A model generated the notes under the pieces. It was not told the DNA's origin, made no database searches, and saw only the letters and a list, made by a program, of their open reading frames with translations. 64,000 nt of DNA from contig NZ_BMVF01000006.1 of assembly GCF_014650575.1 (NCBI RefSeq), positions 124,001 to 188,000 of the forward strand, in the 5' to 3' direction. The translations under genes were made by a program, and so were the position numbers. Positions 1 through 8,902 of the stretch are shown piece after piece; the first letter of the stretch is position 1; every line of letters starts with the position of its first letter. This DNA is from Streptomyces naganishii JCM 4654. GTDB lineage: Bacteria > Actinomycetota > Actinomycetes > Streptomycetales > Streptomycetaceae.

Positions 1-429
1 CGCTCCGCGCCGGACGGCTCGGGCGCCGCGATGCTCGCGATCAGCGGCTCCGTCGACACCCCGAACACCGGCCCGGCCCTGGACGACCTGTTCACCGTGC
101 TGCGCAGGCTCGCCGCCGAGGGACTCACCGACGCCGAGCGGGACATCGCCGTGCAGAACCTCGTCGGCGTGGCGCCGCTGAAGTACGAGACGGCGGCCGC
201 CGTGGCGGGCACCCTGGCCGACCAGGTCGAGCAACACCTGCCCGACGGCTACCAGGCGACGCTCTATCAGCAGCTCGCCGCCACCGGCACGGTCGAGGCC
301 ACCGCGGCCGTCGTCAACGCCTTCCCGGTGGACCGCCTGGTGACGGTGCTCGTCGGCGACGCGGCCCGGATCAAGGAACCCGTCGCGGCGCTCGGCATCG
401 GTCAAGTCACCGTCGTCCCGGCCGAGTAG
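1..429 (+). CDS. M16-family (insulinase-like) peptidase, C-terminal part, 5'-truncated
   Basis: The reading frame is open from base 1 and ends at the stop at 427-429, so only the last ~142 residues are present. The segment with LDDLFTVLRRLAAEGLTDAE and the following alpha/beta pattern resembles the C-terminal domain of M16 zinc-peptidase-like proteins, which act as paired subunits. The catalytic HxxEH motif would lie upstream, so it is unknown whether this is the catalytic or the non-catalytic partner. The ATG at base 31 is internal to the domain and is not the true start. A strong hairpin follows the gene. Assignment rests on sequence feel only. Confidence 0.6.
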   Translation, partial: RSAPDGSGAAMLAISGSVDTPNTGPALDDLFTVLRRLAAEGLTDAERDIAVQNLVGVAPLKYETAAAVAGTLADQVEQHLPDGYQATLYQQLAATGTVEATAAVVNAFPVDRLVTVLVGDAARIKEPVAALGIGQVTVVPAE

Positions 430-491
430 AGGACGCCGTCGCGCACCCGCGCGGGAGCGCGACGGCGGCGCGCTGCGGGCACGCGCGCGTG

Positions 492-523
492 GGGCCCTGG
501 TGACCGGAGCGTCACCAGGGCCC
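492..523 (+). terminator. Hairpin after the M16-like gene
   Basis: A perfect 13-bp stem (GGGCCCTGGTGAC at 492-504 pairing with 511-523) closes a 6-nt loop. It has no T-tract, as is common for Streptomyces terminators. It separates the peptidase gene from the riboswitch promoter. Confidence 0.7.
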
Positions 524-593
524 GCTCATGTCCGAATTGCGGGAGAGGCTGCCCGTCTGCCCTGTGGCCTGCGCTACAAAACCTCTGATCCGT

Positions 594-623
594 TTGAGGA
601 TCGAAAGCGCCCCCGTCTAGCGT
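594..623 (+). promoter_or_regulatory. Candidate HrdB-type promoter for the riboswitch/M23 gene
   Basis: TTGAGG at 594-599 and TAGCGT at 618-623 are 18 bp apart. They sit just upstream of the point where the conserved riboswitch sequence begins. Inferred from motif and position only. Confidence 0.45.
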
Positions 624-632
624 CGGGACGGC

Positions 633-830
633 TGTCCGTCAGGCAGTGCGCCGCACCCGCGGCACCGGACAGTCATCGCCGAGTCCCCGTACGGCGCGAG
701 CCAGGGGAGCCGGGGACCCATCGAAGTCCCTGGGGTGAATCGGGCGCCCGCGCGAGCCGCGAGGGGGCCCGTAGGAGACCTTCCTGCTCCGAACCCGTCA
801 GCTAACCCGGTAGGCGAGAGGGAAGGAAAG
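633..830 (+). promoter_or_regulatory. ydaO/yuaA-type c-di-AMP riboswitch
   Basis: The leader of the downstream M23 peptidase has the conserved blocks of this class: GGGGAGCCGGGGACCC near 694-709, GGGGTGAATCGGGC near 731-744, and CCGTCAGCTAACCCGGTAGG near 795-814, followed by a purine-rich GAGAGGGAAGGA. In Streptomyces this riboswitch typically precedes secreted cell-wall hydrolases (rpfA and M23 enzymes) and turns expression off when c-di-AMP is high. The boundaries are approximate. The Shine-Dalgarno region lies at its 3' end, which fits control of transcription or ribosome access. Confidence 0.9.
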
Positions 831-843
831 GACCAGCCACCAC

Positions 844-1602
844 ATGGCGTTCACGCGCGCCACCGGGAAGCACCGCCGTCCCAGCCGGGTGCACCGCACC
901 ACCGCCCGCGCGGCCGGCGTCGCGGCCCTCACCACCACGGGCGTCATCGGCACCCTCGCCGCCGCACCGGCCCTCGCGGCCGAGGCACCCGCCCCCGAGG
1001 ACACCGGCCTCACCCCGGTCATCACCCTCGGCGACACCGTCGCCCAGAGGGTGGACGCCCAGGCCCTAGCCCAGCACAAGGCCGCCGCGCAGAAGCAGGC
1101 CGAGGAGGCCGCGCGCAGGAAGGCCGCCGAGCAGGCGAAGCAGGAGCGCGAGGCCAAGGCGCGCGCCGCCCGCGAGGCCGAGCGCAAGCGCCTCAACACC
1201 TTCGTGCCGCCGGTCTTCGGCTCCTACGTCTCCACCGGCTACAAGACCGGTGGCTCCCTGTGGTCCTCCGGCTCCCACACCGGCATCGACTTCCACGCCG
1301 CGAGCGGCACCGCCGTGCACGCCGTCGGCACCGGTACGGTCGTCGAGACCGGCTGGGGCGGGGCGTACGGCAACCAGATCGTGATCAGGATGGCCGACGG
1401 CATGTACACCCAGTACGGCCACCTGTCGTCCATCGGCGTCTCGGTGGGCCAGAAGGTCACCCCCGGGCAGCAGATAGGCCTGTCCGGCGCGACCGGCAAC
1501 GCCACCGGGCCCCACCTCCACTTCGAGGCACGCACCGGCCCGGACTACGGCTCCGACATCGACCCCGTGGCCTACCTCCGCCGGCACGGCGTGAACGTCT
1601 GA
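844..1602 (+). CDS. Secreted M23-family metallopeptidase (cell-wall endopeptidase)
   Basis: The 252-residue protein starts with a basic stretch (residues 1-25) and a hydrophobic segment ending in AAPALAAEA, a signal peptide with a likely AxA cleavage near residue 42. A charged Ala/Lys/Glu-rich coiled-coil spacer covers ~75-120. The C-terminal ~125 residues are an M23 (LytM) domain with the zinc motifs SHTGID (HxxxD) and HLHFE. The enzyme should cut peptide cross-links in peptidoglycan outside the cell. It lies directly downstream of the c-di-AMP riboswitch and is followed by a terminator, so it is a monocistronic, c-di-AMP-controlled unit. Confidence 0.93.
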   Translation: MAFTRATGKHRRPSRVHRTTARAAGVAALTTTGVIGTLAAAPALAAEAPAPEDTGLTPVITLGDTVAQRVDAQALAQHKAAAQKQAEEAARRKAAEQAKQEREAKARAAREAERKRLNTFVPPVFGSYVSTGYKTGGSLWSSGSHTGIDFHAASGTAVHAVGTGTVVETGWGGAYGNQIVIRMADGMYTQYGHLSSIGVSVGQKVTPGQQIGLSGATGNATGPHLHFEARTGPDYGSDIDPVAYLRRHGVNV

Positions 1603-1624
1603 CCGACGCACGCGCGCCCACCGC

Positions 1625-1668
1625 GGCGACGGCCCCCGGCTCACCGAGCCCGGGGGCCGTCGCCGTTT
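1625..1668 (+). terminator. Rho-independent terminator after the M23 gene
   Basis: GGCGACGGCCCCCGG at 1625-1639 pairs perfectly with 1650-1664 (15 bp) and is followed by GTTTTG, a rare T-tract for this DNA. Confidence 0.85.
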
Positions 1669-1797
1669 TGCCGGCCGCTGTCCAAAAAATATCCATGGAT
1701 TCCGGCTCCTCGCCGGAAAGGGCCGGACGCTGCAATAGAGTCGGTCGAACACGCGCCAATCGGCCGCGTTTCACGGGAATTGAGGCGGAGGTCGGTC

Positions 1798-2496
1798 ATG
1801 CGCATTCCGGCGCACTCGGTGTGCACCGCGATCCGGGACGACATCGTCGCCGGCGTCCACGTGCGCGGCAGCCGGCTCACCGAGGAAGTCCTCGCCCGCC
1901 GCTACGGCGTCTCGCGCGTGCCCGTGCGCGAGGCGCTGCGCACGCTGGAGGCCGAAGGGTTCGTGGTGACCCGCAGGCACGCGGGCGCGTGCGTCGCGGA
2001 GCCCACCGAGCAGGAGGCGGCCGATCTGCTGGACGTGCGGACGCTCCTGGAGCCGCTGGGCGCCGCCCGCGCGGCCCAGCGGCGCACGGAGGCCCATCTG
2101 AAGGTGCTGCGCGGGCTGGTCAGACTGGGCCAGGAGCGGGCCAGGCAGGGGGGCGGCGAGGAACTGCGCGCCCTGGGCGGCTGGTTCCACGAGACGCTCG
2201 CCCAGGCCTGCGGCAGCCCGGCGCTGACCTCGATGCTGACCCAGCTGCGGTACAAGATCGCCTGGATGTTCACGGTGGAGGGGCCGGCCGACCCGGTGGA
2301 GTCCTGGACCGAGCACGGCGCCATCGTGGACGCCGTGGCGCGCGGGGACGGCGAGCGCGCGCGGGCGCTGACCGCCCTGCACGCCGAGCGCGCGACGGGC
2401 GCGCACCGGCTGCGCGCCGCCGGTGCGGCGACGGCCCGCGCGGACCGTGTGAGGACTTCGCAACCTGACGTCAACATGTCGGGTCTCCGGCTTTAA
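1798..2496 (+). CDS. GntR-family (FadR/FCD-type) transcriptional regulator
   Basis: The protein is 232 residues. The N-terminal winged helix-turn-helix is seen in LTEEVLARRYGVSRVPVREA and LRTLEAEGFV. It is followed by an all-helical region with the spacing of an FCD ligand-binding domain (LDVRTLLEPLGAARAAQ onward). The ATG at 1798 was chosen because GGAGG lies 6 nt upstream and the wHTH starts right after it; a TTG 18 bp upstream is less likely. The ligand and targets cannot be read from the sequence. It stands alone between the M23 gene and the convergent ptsH. Confidence 0.88.
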   Translation: MRIPAHSVCTAIRDDIVAGVHVRGSRLTEEVLARRYGVSRVPVREALRTLEAEGFVVTRRHAGACVAEPTEQEAADLLDVRTLLEPLGAARAAQRRTEAHLKVLRGLVRLGQERARQGGGEELRALGGWFHETLAQACGSPALTSMLTQLRYKIAWMFTVEGPADPVESWTEHGAIVDAVARGDGERARALTALHAERATGAHRLRAAGAATARADRVRTSQPDVNMSGLRL

Positions 2497-2620
2497 CACG
2501 GCCGCCGTATACAAGAGAAGATATTCGGCGGGGCGTCCCGGGAATTCGCGCACGCCCTTTTCCGTACCGTAATTCCAGTAATTCCCCGCGCGGTGCGGCA
2601 GCCGTGCGGCCGAAAAGCGA

Positions 2621-2651
2621 AACCGCGCCGCCCTCGGTGGGCGACGCGGTT
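2621..2651. terminator. Bidirectional hairpin between the GntR gene and ptsH
   Basis: AACCGCGCCGCCC at 2621-2633 pairs with 2639-2651 with one mismatch around a TCGGT loop. On the minus strand the stem is followed by CGCTTTTCGG, so it should end ptsH transcription best. Confidence 0.75.
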
Positions 2652-2682
2652 CACTGTCCGGTCCACGCTGCGGACGGACGGA

Positions 2683-2964
2683 TCAGACCGTCTCGGGCAG
2701 CTCCTCCAGGCCCTCCGAGACCAGCTTGGCCAGCCGGTCCAGGGCCGCGTCGGCGCCCTCGGCGTCGGAGGCCAGGACGACCTCCTCGCCGCCCTGGGCG
2801 CCGAGCCCGAGGACGGCCAGCATGGAGGCCGCGTTGACGGGGGCGCCGTCGGCCTTGGCGATCGTCACGGGGACACCTGCGGCCGTGGCGGCCCGGACGA
2901 AGATGGAAGCGGGGCGGGCGTGAAGGCCCTCGGCCCAGCCGACGTTGACGCGGCGCTCAGCCAT
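2683..2964 (-). CDS. ptsH: Phosphocarrier protein HPr of the PTS
   Basis: This 93-residue protein has the HPr active-site motif GLHARP with His15 as the residue phosphorylated by enzyme I. It also has the second conserved block NAASMLAVLGLG, where the regulatory Ser region lies. HPr passes phosphate from PEP/enzyme I to sugar-specific EIIA domains in the cytoplasm. Length is normal. No ptsI is next to it, which is usual in Streptomyces, where ptsH is monocistronic. It is divergent from the acetyltransferase gene across ~190 bp. Confidence 0.96.
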   Translation of the reverse strand: MAERRVNVGWAEGLHARPASIFVRAATAAGVPVTIAKADGAPVNAASMLAVLGLGAQGGEEVVLASDAEGADAALDRLAKLVSEGLEELPETV

Positions 2965-3155
2965 GTGATGCTGCCCTTCGGAGTATCAGGGTTGTCTAGA
3001 CCAGTTTCCCACACGTGGAGCACGCCGGGAGCGGGAACCCGCCCCTGGGCGGCGCCGGACCGCGGCCTCGGTCCGGTGTGTGTCCCCACAGACTGCCTCG
3101 CGCCGTAGCCGGACGCTAGCCGGACGTTGTCATGGGCCGGCCGTACGCTGGGGCC

Positions 3156-6100
3156 ATGCAGAGCTCGCCGGACCAGCACGAGTACCCCGCCCACTGGGAG
3201 GCCGACGTGGTGCTGCGCGACGGCGGCACCGCCCGGATCCGGCCCATCACCGCCGAGGACGCCGACCGGCTGGTCAGCTTCTACGAGCAGGTGTCGGACG
3301 AGTCCAAGTACTACCGCTTCTTCGCGCCCTATCCGCGTCTGTCGGCGAAGGACGTCCACCGCTTCACGCACCACGACTTCGTGGACCGGGTGGGACTCGC
3401 GGCCACGGTCGGCGGCGAGTTCATCGCCACCGTACGCTACGACCGCGTCGGCGCCGACGGCATGCCGGCATCCGGACCCTCCGACGAGGCCGAGGTCGCC
3501 TTCCTCGTCCAGGACGCCCACCAGGGCCGCGGGGTCGCCTCCGCCCTTCTGGAGCACATCGCGGCCGTCGCCCGCGAGCGCGGCATCCGCCGCTTCACCG
3601 CCGAGGTGCTGCCCGCCAACACCAAGATGATCAAAGTGTTCACGGACGCCGGCTACACCCAGAAGCGCAGCTTCGAGGACGGCGTCGTGCACCTGGAGTT
3701 CGGCATCGAGCCGACCGACCGCTCGCTGGCCGTGCAGCGCGCCCGCGAGCAGCGGGCCGAGGCGCGCTCGGTGCGCCGGCTCCTCGCCCCGGGCTCCGTC
3801 GCCGTCGTTGGAGTGGGCCGCACGCGCGGGGGCGTGGGCCGCAGCGTCCTCGACAACATCCGCGACGCCGGCTTCACCGGCCGGCTGCACGCCGTCAACC
3901 GCGCGTTCGGCGAGGACCGGAAGGACGTCGACGGGGTGCCCGCGTACCGCTCGGTGCGCGACATCGACGGCCCCGTCGACCTCGCGGTCGTCGCCGTGCC
4001 CGCCGAGCACGTCCCCGAGGTGGTCGCCGAGTGCGGCGAGCACGGCGTGCAGGGCCTCGTCGTGATCTCCGCCGGGTACGCGGAGAGCGGCCCCGAGGGA
4101 CGCGAGCGCCAGCGCGCCCTCGTGCGGCACGCGCGCACGTACGGCATGCGCCTGGTCGGACCCAACGCCTTCGGCATCGTCAACACCTCGCCCGAGGTCC
4201 GGCTGAACGCCTCCCTCGCCCCCGAGATGCCCCGCCCCGGCCGCATCGGGATGTTCGCGCAGTCCGGCGCCATCGGCATCGCGCTGCTGTCCCGGCTGCA
4301 CCGGCGCGGCGGCGGAGTCACCGGCGTGACCGGCGTGTCGACCTTCGTCTCCTCCGGCAACCGCGCCGACGTCTCCGGCAACGACGTCCTGCAGTACTGG
4401 TACGACGACCCGGACACCGACGTCGCCCTCATGTACCTGGAGTCCATCGGCAACCCCCGCAAGTTCACCCGGCTCGCACGGCGCACCGCGGCGGCCAAGC
4501 CGCTGGTCGTGGTCCAGGGCTCCGGTTCCGCCCCCCAGGGCCACACCGTACGGGCCACGCGGCTGCCCCACGCGACCGTGTCCGCGCTGCTGCGCCAGGC
4601 CGGAGTGATCCGCGTCGACACCATCACGGAACTCGTGGACACCGGGCTGCTGCTCGCCCGGCAGCCGCTCCCGCCCGGCCCGCGCGTGGCGATCCTCGGC
4701 AACTCCGAGTCGCTGGGCGTGCTGACGTACGACCGCTGCCTGGCCGAGGGCCTGCGGCCGCAGCCGCCCCGGGACCTGACCACGGCGGCGTCGGCCGAGG
4801 ACTTCCGGGCCGCGCTCTCGCGCGCGCTCGCCGACGACACCGCCGACGCGGTGGTCGTCACCGCCATCCCCGCCGTCGGGGAGGGCGCCGCGCAGGACGC
4901 GGCGCTGGCCGAGGCCCTGCGGTCGGCCGCGGCCGCGGTGCCCACGAAGCCGGTCCTGGTCGTCCACGTCGAGCTCGGCGGCCTGGCGGAGGCCCTGTCC
5001 GCCGCCGCGAGCACGGGGCCGCAGGCGGGGGCGGCCGCCCAGGGGGAGGCCACCCCGGCCCCTGCGGGCCCCGGCTCGGCGTCCGCCTCCGGGCAGCCCG
5101 CAACCCCGCCGGCCCCTGCGGCCCCGGCGTTCACGTCCGCGCAGCCCTCAGCCCCGCCGGCCGCCCCGGCCCCCGCCCCGGCCCCCGGCTCGGCGCCCGC
5201 CTCCGGGCAGCCCGTCCCGGCGCCGCCGTCCACGACCCCGCGCCCGCCCGCGCCGGGCCAGACCGCCCCCGCGCCGCCCGCGCCGGGCCAGACCGCCCCC
5301 GCGCCGCCCGCGCCGCCCGCGCCGGGCCAGACCGCCCCCGCGCCGCCCGCGCCGCCCGCGCCGGGCCAGACCGCCCCCGCGCCGCGCCAGGCCGCCCCCG
5401 CGCCCACCTCGGCGCCCGCCGGAACCGCCGGCGCCTGCTCCCGGCTGATCCCCGCCTACCCGGCGGCCGAGCGGGCCGTCCGGGCGCTGGCCGAGGCCGT
5501 ACGGTACGGCCAGTGGCGGCGCGAGGCCGGCGACCCCGGCAAGGTGCCCGAGTACGACGACATCGACGAGAAGGGCGCCGCCGCGCTGATCAACGGGCTG
5601 CTCGCGCGCGGCCAGGGCCTCACCCTCGGCACCGAGGAGACCTGCGAACTCCTCGGCCGCTACGGCATCCACGTCCGCCGCGCCTTGCCCGCCCCCACCC
5701 CCGACGCCGCCGCCGAAGCCGCCCGCGCCCTCGGCTACCCCGTCGCCCTCAAGGCCACGGCCCCCCACCTGCGCCACCGCGCCGACCTGGGCGGCGTCCG
5801 TCTGGACCTGGCCGACGAGGAGCAACTGCGCCGCGCCTACGCCGAGTTGACCGAGCTGTTCGGGAAGCCCGAGGAGCTGCGGCCGGTGGTGCAGCCCATG
5901 GCGCCCCGGGGTGTCGACACGCTCGTACGCGCGGTCATCGACCCGGCGGCCGGCGCGGTGCTCTCCTTCGGCCTGGCCGGGGCCGCCTCGCAGCTCCTGG
6001 ACGACATGGCGCACCGGCTGGTCCCGGTCACCGACCGGGAGGCCACCTCGATGATCCGCTCCATCCGGACCGCGCCCCTGCTGTTCGGCTGGCGCGGCTC

Positions 6101-6302
6101 GGCGCCGGTCGACACTCCGGCGCTGGAGGAGCTGCTGCTGCGGGTGTCCCGGCTGGTCCACGACCACCCGGAGGTGGTGGCGGTCACCCTGGAGCCGGTC
6201 GTCGTCGCCCCGCGCGGGGTGAGCGTCCTCGGTGCCGCGGTACGCCTCGCCCCCGCACCGGCCCGCGACGACCTGGGCCCCCGAACCCTCCCGCTGTACT
6301 GA
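3156..6302 (+). CDS. patA: PatA-like protein: GNAT acetyltransferase fused to NDP-forming acyl-CoA synthetase domains
   Basis: The protein is 1048 residues. Residues ~10-185 form a GNAT domain with the acetyl-CoA motif QGRGVA. Residues ~205-620 are the CoA-binding and ligase-like domains of NDP-forming acyl-CoA synthetases (LLAPGSVAVVGVGRTRGGVG; MFAQSGAIGIALLSR). Residues ~628-760 are an Ala/Pro-rich low-complexity linker. The remainder is an ATP-grasp domain (YGIHVRRALPAPTPDAAAEA). In S. lividans, PatA with the GNAT domain at the N-terminus acetylates and inactivates acyl-CoA synthetases; the same lysine-acetyltransferase role is inferred here. The ATG at 3156 was preferred over 3132 because the family sequence starts just before AHWEADVVLRDGG. 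Neither has a strong ribosome site. Confidence 0.85.
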   Translation: MQSSPDQHEYPAHWEADVVLRDGGTARIRPITAEDADRLVSFYEQVSDESKYYRFFAPYPRLSAKDVHRFTHHDFVDRVGLAATVGGEFIATVRYDRVGADGMPASGPSDEAEVAFLVQDAHQGRGVASALLEHIAAVARERGIRRFTAEVLPANTKMIKVFTDAGYTQKRSFEDGVVHLEFGIEPTDRSLAVQRAREQRAEARSVRRLLAPGSVAVVGVGRTRGGVGRSVLDNIRDAGFTGRLHAVNRAFGEDRKDVDGVPAYRSVRDIDGPVDLAVVAVPAEHVPEVVAECGEHGVQGLVVISAGYAESGPEGRERQRALVRHARTYGMRLVGPNAFGIVNTSPEVRLNASLAPEMPRPGRIGMFAQSGAIGIALLSRLHRRGGGVTGVTGVSTFVSSGNRADVSGNDVLQYWYDDPDTDVALMYLESIGNPRKFTRLARRTAAAKPLVVVQGSGSAPQGHTVRATRLPHATVSALLRQAGVIRVDTITELVDTGLLLARQPLPPGPRVAILGNSESLGVLTYDRCLAEGLRPQPPRDLTTAASAEDFRAALSRALADDTADAVVVTAIPAVGEGAAQDAALAEALRSAAAAVPTKPVLVVHVELGGLAEALSAAASTGPQAGAAAQGEATPAPAGPGSASASGQPATPPAPAAPAFTSAQPSAPPAAPAPAPAPGSAPASGQPVPAPPSTTPRPPAPGQTAPAPPAPGQTAPAPPAPPAPGQTAPAPPAPPAPGQTAPAPRQAAPAPTSAPAGTAGACSRLIPAYPAAERAVRALAEAVRYGQWRREAGDPGKVPEYDDIDEKGAAALINGLLARGQGLTLGTEETCELLGRYGIHVRRALPAPTPDAAAEAARALGYPVALKATAPHLRHRADLGGVRLDLADEEQLRRAYAELTELFGKPEELRPVVQPMAPRGVDTLVRAVIDPAAGAVLSFGLAGAASQLLDDMAHRLVPVTDREATSMIRSIRTAPLLFGWRGSAPVDTPALEELLLRVSRLVHDHPEVVAVTLEPVVVAPRGVSVLGAAVRLAPAPARDDLGPRTLPLY
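5249..5399 (+). repeat. Tandem repeats encoding the APGQTAPAPP linker of PatA
   Basis: Four copies of a 30-39 bp unit encode APGQTAPAPP(APP). The copies at 5251-5280 and 5281-5310 are identical at the base level, and later copies carry an extra CGCCGCCCG. The run lengthens the linker between the CoA-ligase and ATP-grasp domains. Identical copies suggest recent slippage expansion. Confidence 0.9.
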
Positions 6303-6400
6303 GGGCCGCCGAACGGCGCGCGCCCCCGCCCGGCACCGCTCCGGTTTCCCCGGTCCTCGGCGGTGCCTCGCAGTCAGTGGGCCCCCGTAGGATGGACGGC

Positions 6401-6988
6401 ATGGCCAAGACCAGTACGACGACCCAGGGGCTGCGGGCGGCGATCGAACGCAGCGGTTACTACCCGGCTCTCGTGGCCGAGGCGGTGGAGGCCGCCGTGG
6501 GCGGCGAGCCCATCCGGTCGTACCTGGTCCACCAGGAGACCACGTTCGACCAGAACGAGGTGCGGCGGCACGTGACCGTGCTCGTCCTCACCGGCAACCG
6601 CTTCATCGTCAGCCACACCGACGAGCAGGCCGCCGACAGCACCTCCCCGACGCCGTACGCCACGACCTCGACCGAGTCGGTCAAGCTCGGCCGCGTCTCG
6701 TCGGTCGTGGTCAGCCGCGTGGTCGCCAACCCGGAGCAGTACACGCCGGGCACCCTGCCCCGCGAGGTCGTGCTGACCATCGGCTGGGGCGCCGTCTCCC
6801 GCATCGACCTGGAGCCCGCCGCCTGCGGCGACCCCAACTGCGAGGCCGACCACGGCTACACCGGCAACTCCACGGCCGACGACCTCAGCCTGCGGGTCAG
6901 CGAGGCCGGGGACGGACCCGAGACCGTGCGCCAGGCGCTCGCCTTCGCCCAGGCCGTCTCCGAGGCCACCGCGGACCTGACCAGCTGA
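6401..6988 (+). CDS. Conserved actinobacterial protein (DUF5998-like)
   Basis: This 195-residue soluble protein has no signal peptide or membrane segment. It contains a cysteine pair (CGDPNCEADHGYTG) near residue 145. It resembles a conserved actinobacterial family of unknown function usually found beside the alkaline-phosphatase-like gene that follows. The start is the ATG at 6401. Its stop overlaps the next start (TGATG), so the two genes are probably translationally coupled. Confidence 0.8.
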   Translation: MAKTSTTTQGLRAAIERSGYYPALVAEAVEAAVGGEPIRSYLVHQETTFDQNEVRRHVTVLVLTGNRFIVSHTDEQAADSTSPTPYATTSTESVKLGRVSSVVVSRVVANPEQYTPGTLPREVVLTIGWGAVSRIDLEPAACGDPNCEADHGYTGNSTADDLSLRVSEAGDGPETVRQALAFAQAVSEATADLTS

Positions 6989-8178
6989 TGTCACAGTCCA
7001 CCGCCTGGGACCACCCCGAACCCCTCGCCGTCGAGTCCGCGCCCGTACCGCAGTACGGGTCGGGCTCGCTCGCCGACCTCCTGCCCACCCTGGCCGCCGG
7101 CATGGGCGTGCCGGACATGACCGCGGCGATCACGGAGCTGACCCCCGTCGACCGCGCCTGCGTCTTCCTGATCGACGGCCTCGGCTGGGAGCAGCTGCGG
7201 GCGCACCCCGAGGAAGCCCCTTTCCTGGCCTCCCTGCTGGCCGGCTCGCGCGGCGGCACCGGCCGGCCGATCACCGCCGGTTACCCGGCCACCACCGCCA
7301 CCTCCCTGGCCTCCGTCGGCACCGGTCTGCCGCCCGGCGCGCACGGCCTGCCCGGCTACACCGTGCGCAATCCCGCCACCGGCGAGCTGATGAACCAGCT
7401 GCGCTGGCAGCCGTACTCCGATCCGCGCGCCTGGCAGCCGTACCCCACGGTCTTCGAGCTCGCCCACCGCGCCGGGGTGCACTCCGCGCAGGTCTCCTCC
7501 CCGACCTTCGAGAACACCCCGCTGACCAGGGTCGCCCTCAGTGGCGGAACGTTCCTGGGGCGGCTCACCGGCGAGGACCGCATGGACCTCGCGGCCGAGC
7601 AGCTCGCCGCCGCCGACCGCGCCCTGGTCTACACGTACTACGCCGAGCTCGACGGCGCCGGCCACCGCTACGGCGTCGACTCCGACACCTGGCGCGGACA
7701 GCTGATGTGCGTCGACCGGCTGGCGCAGCGCCTGGCCGAGCAGCTCCCGCCGCGCAGCGCGCTCTACGTCACCGCCGACCACGGCATGGTCGACATCCCC
7801 TTCGACGAGCCGCACCGCATCGACTTCGACGAGGACTGGGAGCTGCGCGCCGGGGTGGCCCTGCTCGGCGGCGAGGGGCGGGCCCGGCACGTGTACGCGG
7901 TGCCGGGCGCCGAGGACGACGTGCTGACCTGCTGGCGCGAGGTGCTGGGGGAGCAGTTCTGGGTGGCCTCCCGCGAGGAGGCGGTCGCGGCGGGCTGGTT
8001 CGGGCCGCGGATCGATCCCCGGGTGTACGCGCGCATCGGCGACGTCGTCGCGGCCGCGCGGGACGACGTCCTGCTCATCGCCTCGGAGCGGGAGCCGAAG
8101 GAGTCGGCGATGGCCGGCAACCACGGTTCGATGACGCCTGCCGAGCAGCTCGTCCCCCTGCTCGAAGTACGCTCCTGA
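6988..8178 (+). CDS. Alkaline-phosphatase-superfamily phosphodiesterase / nucleotide pyrophosphatase
   Basis: The 396-residue protein has the family's metal-binding pattern: FLIDGLGWEQL (first Asp), GYPATTATSLASVGTGLPPG (nucleophile region with Thr), YYAELDGAGHRYG, and ADHGM. This is the layout of nucleotide pyrophosphatase/phosphodiesterases of the alkaline phosphatase superfamily. There is no clear signal peptide, so it probably acts in the cytoplasm. The substrate is unknown. The start overlaps the upstream stop by one base, indicating an operon. Confidence 0.88.
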   Translation: MSQSTAWDHPEPLAVESAPVPQYGSGSLADLLPTLAAGMGVPDMTAAITELTPVDRACVFLIDGLGWEQLRAHPEEAPFLASLLAGSRGGTGRPITAGYPATTATSLASVGTGLPPGAHGLPGYTVRNPATGELMNQLRWQPYSDPRAWQPYPTVFELAHRAGVHSAQVSSPTFENTPLTRVALSGGTFLGRLTGEDRMDLAAEQLAAADRALVYTYYAELDGAGHRYGVDSDTWRGQLMCVDRLAQRLAEQLPPRSALYVTADHGMVDIPFDEPHRIDFDEDWELRAGVALLGGEGRARHVYAVPGAEDDVLTCWREVLGEQFWVASREEAVAAGWFGPRIDPRVYARIGDVVAAARDDVLLIASEREPKESAMAGNHGSMTPAEQLVPLLEVRS

Positions 8179-8238
8179 CGCCACCGTCCGCGACCCGCCC
8201 TCCTCCTCCGCAGCCTGCCGAAAGGTTCCCGACTTCCC

Positions 8239-8889
8239 ATGCCCGAGCTGGTGTTCTTCTCCGGAACGATGGACTGCGGGAAGTCGACGCTGGCGCTGCA
8301 GATCGAGCACAACCGTTCGGCGCGTGGCCTGGCGGGCATGATCTTCACCCGTGACGACCGGGCGGGGGAGGGCAAGCTGTCCTCGCGCCTCGGCCTGGTC
8401 ACCGACGCGGTGGAGGTCGAGGACGGAGCGGACCTGTACGCCCATCTGGTGGACCACCTGTCCCAGGGCGGCCGGGCCGACTACGTCATCGCGGACGAGG
8501 CGCAGTTCCTCGCGCCGGAGCAGATCGACCAACTCGCGCGCGTGGTCGACGATCTGGAGATCGACGTCTTCGCGTTCGGCATCACGACCGACTTCCGCTC
8601 CAAGCTGTTCCCCGGCTCCCAGCGCCTGGTCGAACTGGCCGACCGCGTCGAGGTCCTCCAGGTCGAGGCCCTGTGCTGGTGCGGCGCACGTGCCACCCAC
8701 AACGCCCGCACGGTGGGCGGGGTCATGGTGGTCGAGGGTGCCCAGGTGGTCGTCGGCGACGTCACCCGGTCCGCGGACGAGATCGGCTACGAGGTGCTGT
8801 GCCGCCGGCACCACCGCCGCCGTATGACGGCCGCCTCGGCCCGCGCCGCCGCCCTGTCACCGGACGTCCTCCCGGTGTCACCCTCCTGA
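8239..8889 (+). CDS. tdk: Thymidine kinase (type II)
   Basis: This 216-residue protein has the P-loop GTMDCGKS at residues 9-16, the Asp-Glu motif ADEAQFL, the lasso/zinc region ALCWCGARATHNAR, and the final C-H pair in LCRRHHRR. It phosphorylates thymidine to dTMP in the salvage pathway. Length is near the type II norm. It ends 13 bp before the convergent VOC gene. It lies 60 bp after the phosphodiesterase gene with no obvious terminator between, so it may be part of that operon. Confidence 0.94.
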   Translation: MPELVFFSGTMDCGKSTLALQIEHNRSARGLAGMIFTRDDRAGEGKLSSRLGLVTDAVEVEDGADLYAHLVDHLSQGGRADYVIADEAQFLAPEQIDQLARVVDDLEIDVFAFGITTDFRSKLFPGSQRLVELADRVEVLQVEALCWCGARATHNARTVGGVMVVEGAQVVVGDVTRSADEIGYEVLCRRHHRRRMTAASARAAALSPDVLPVSPS

Positions 8890-8902
8890 GCGAACCCCTG
8901 AG

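Noticed and set aside
500..805. 101-codon frame in the riboswitch region
   Set aside because: It spans conserved riboswitch sequence and has no ribosome site or family similarity.
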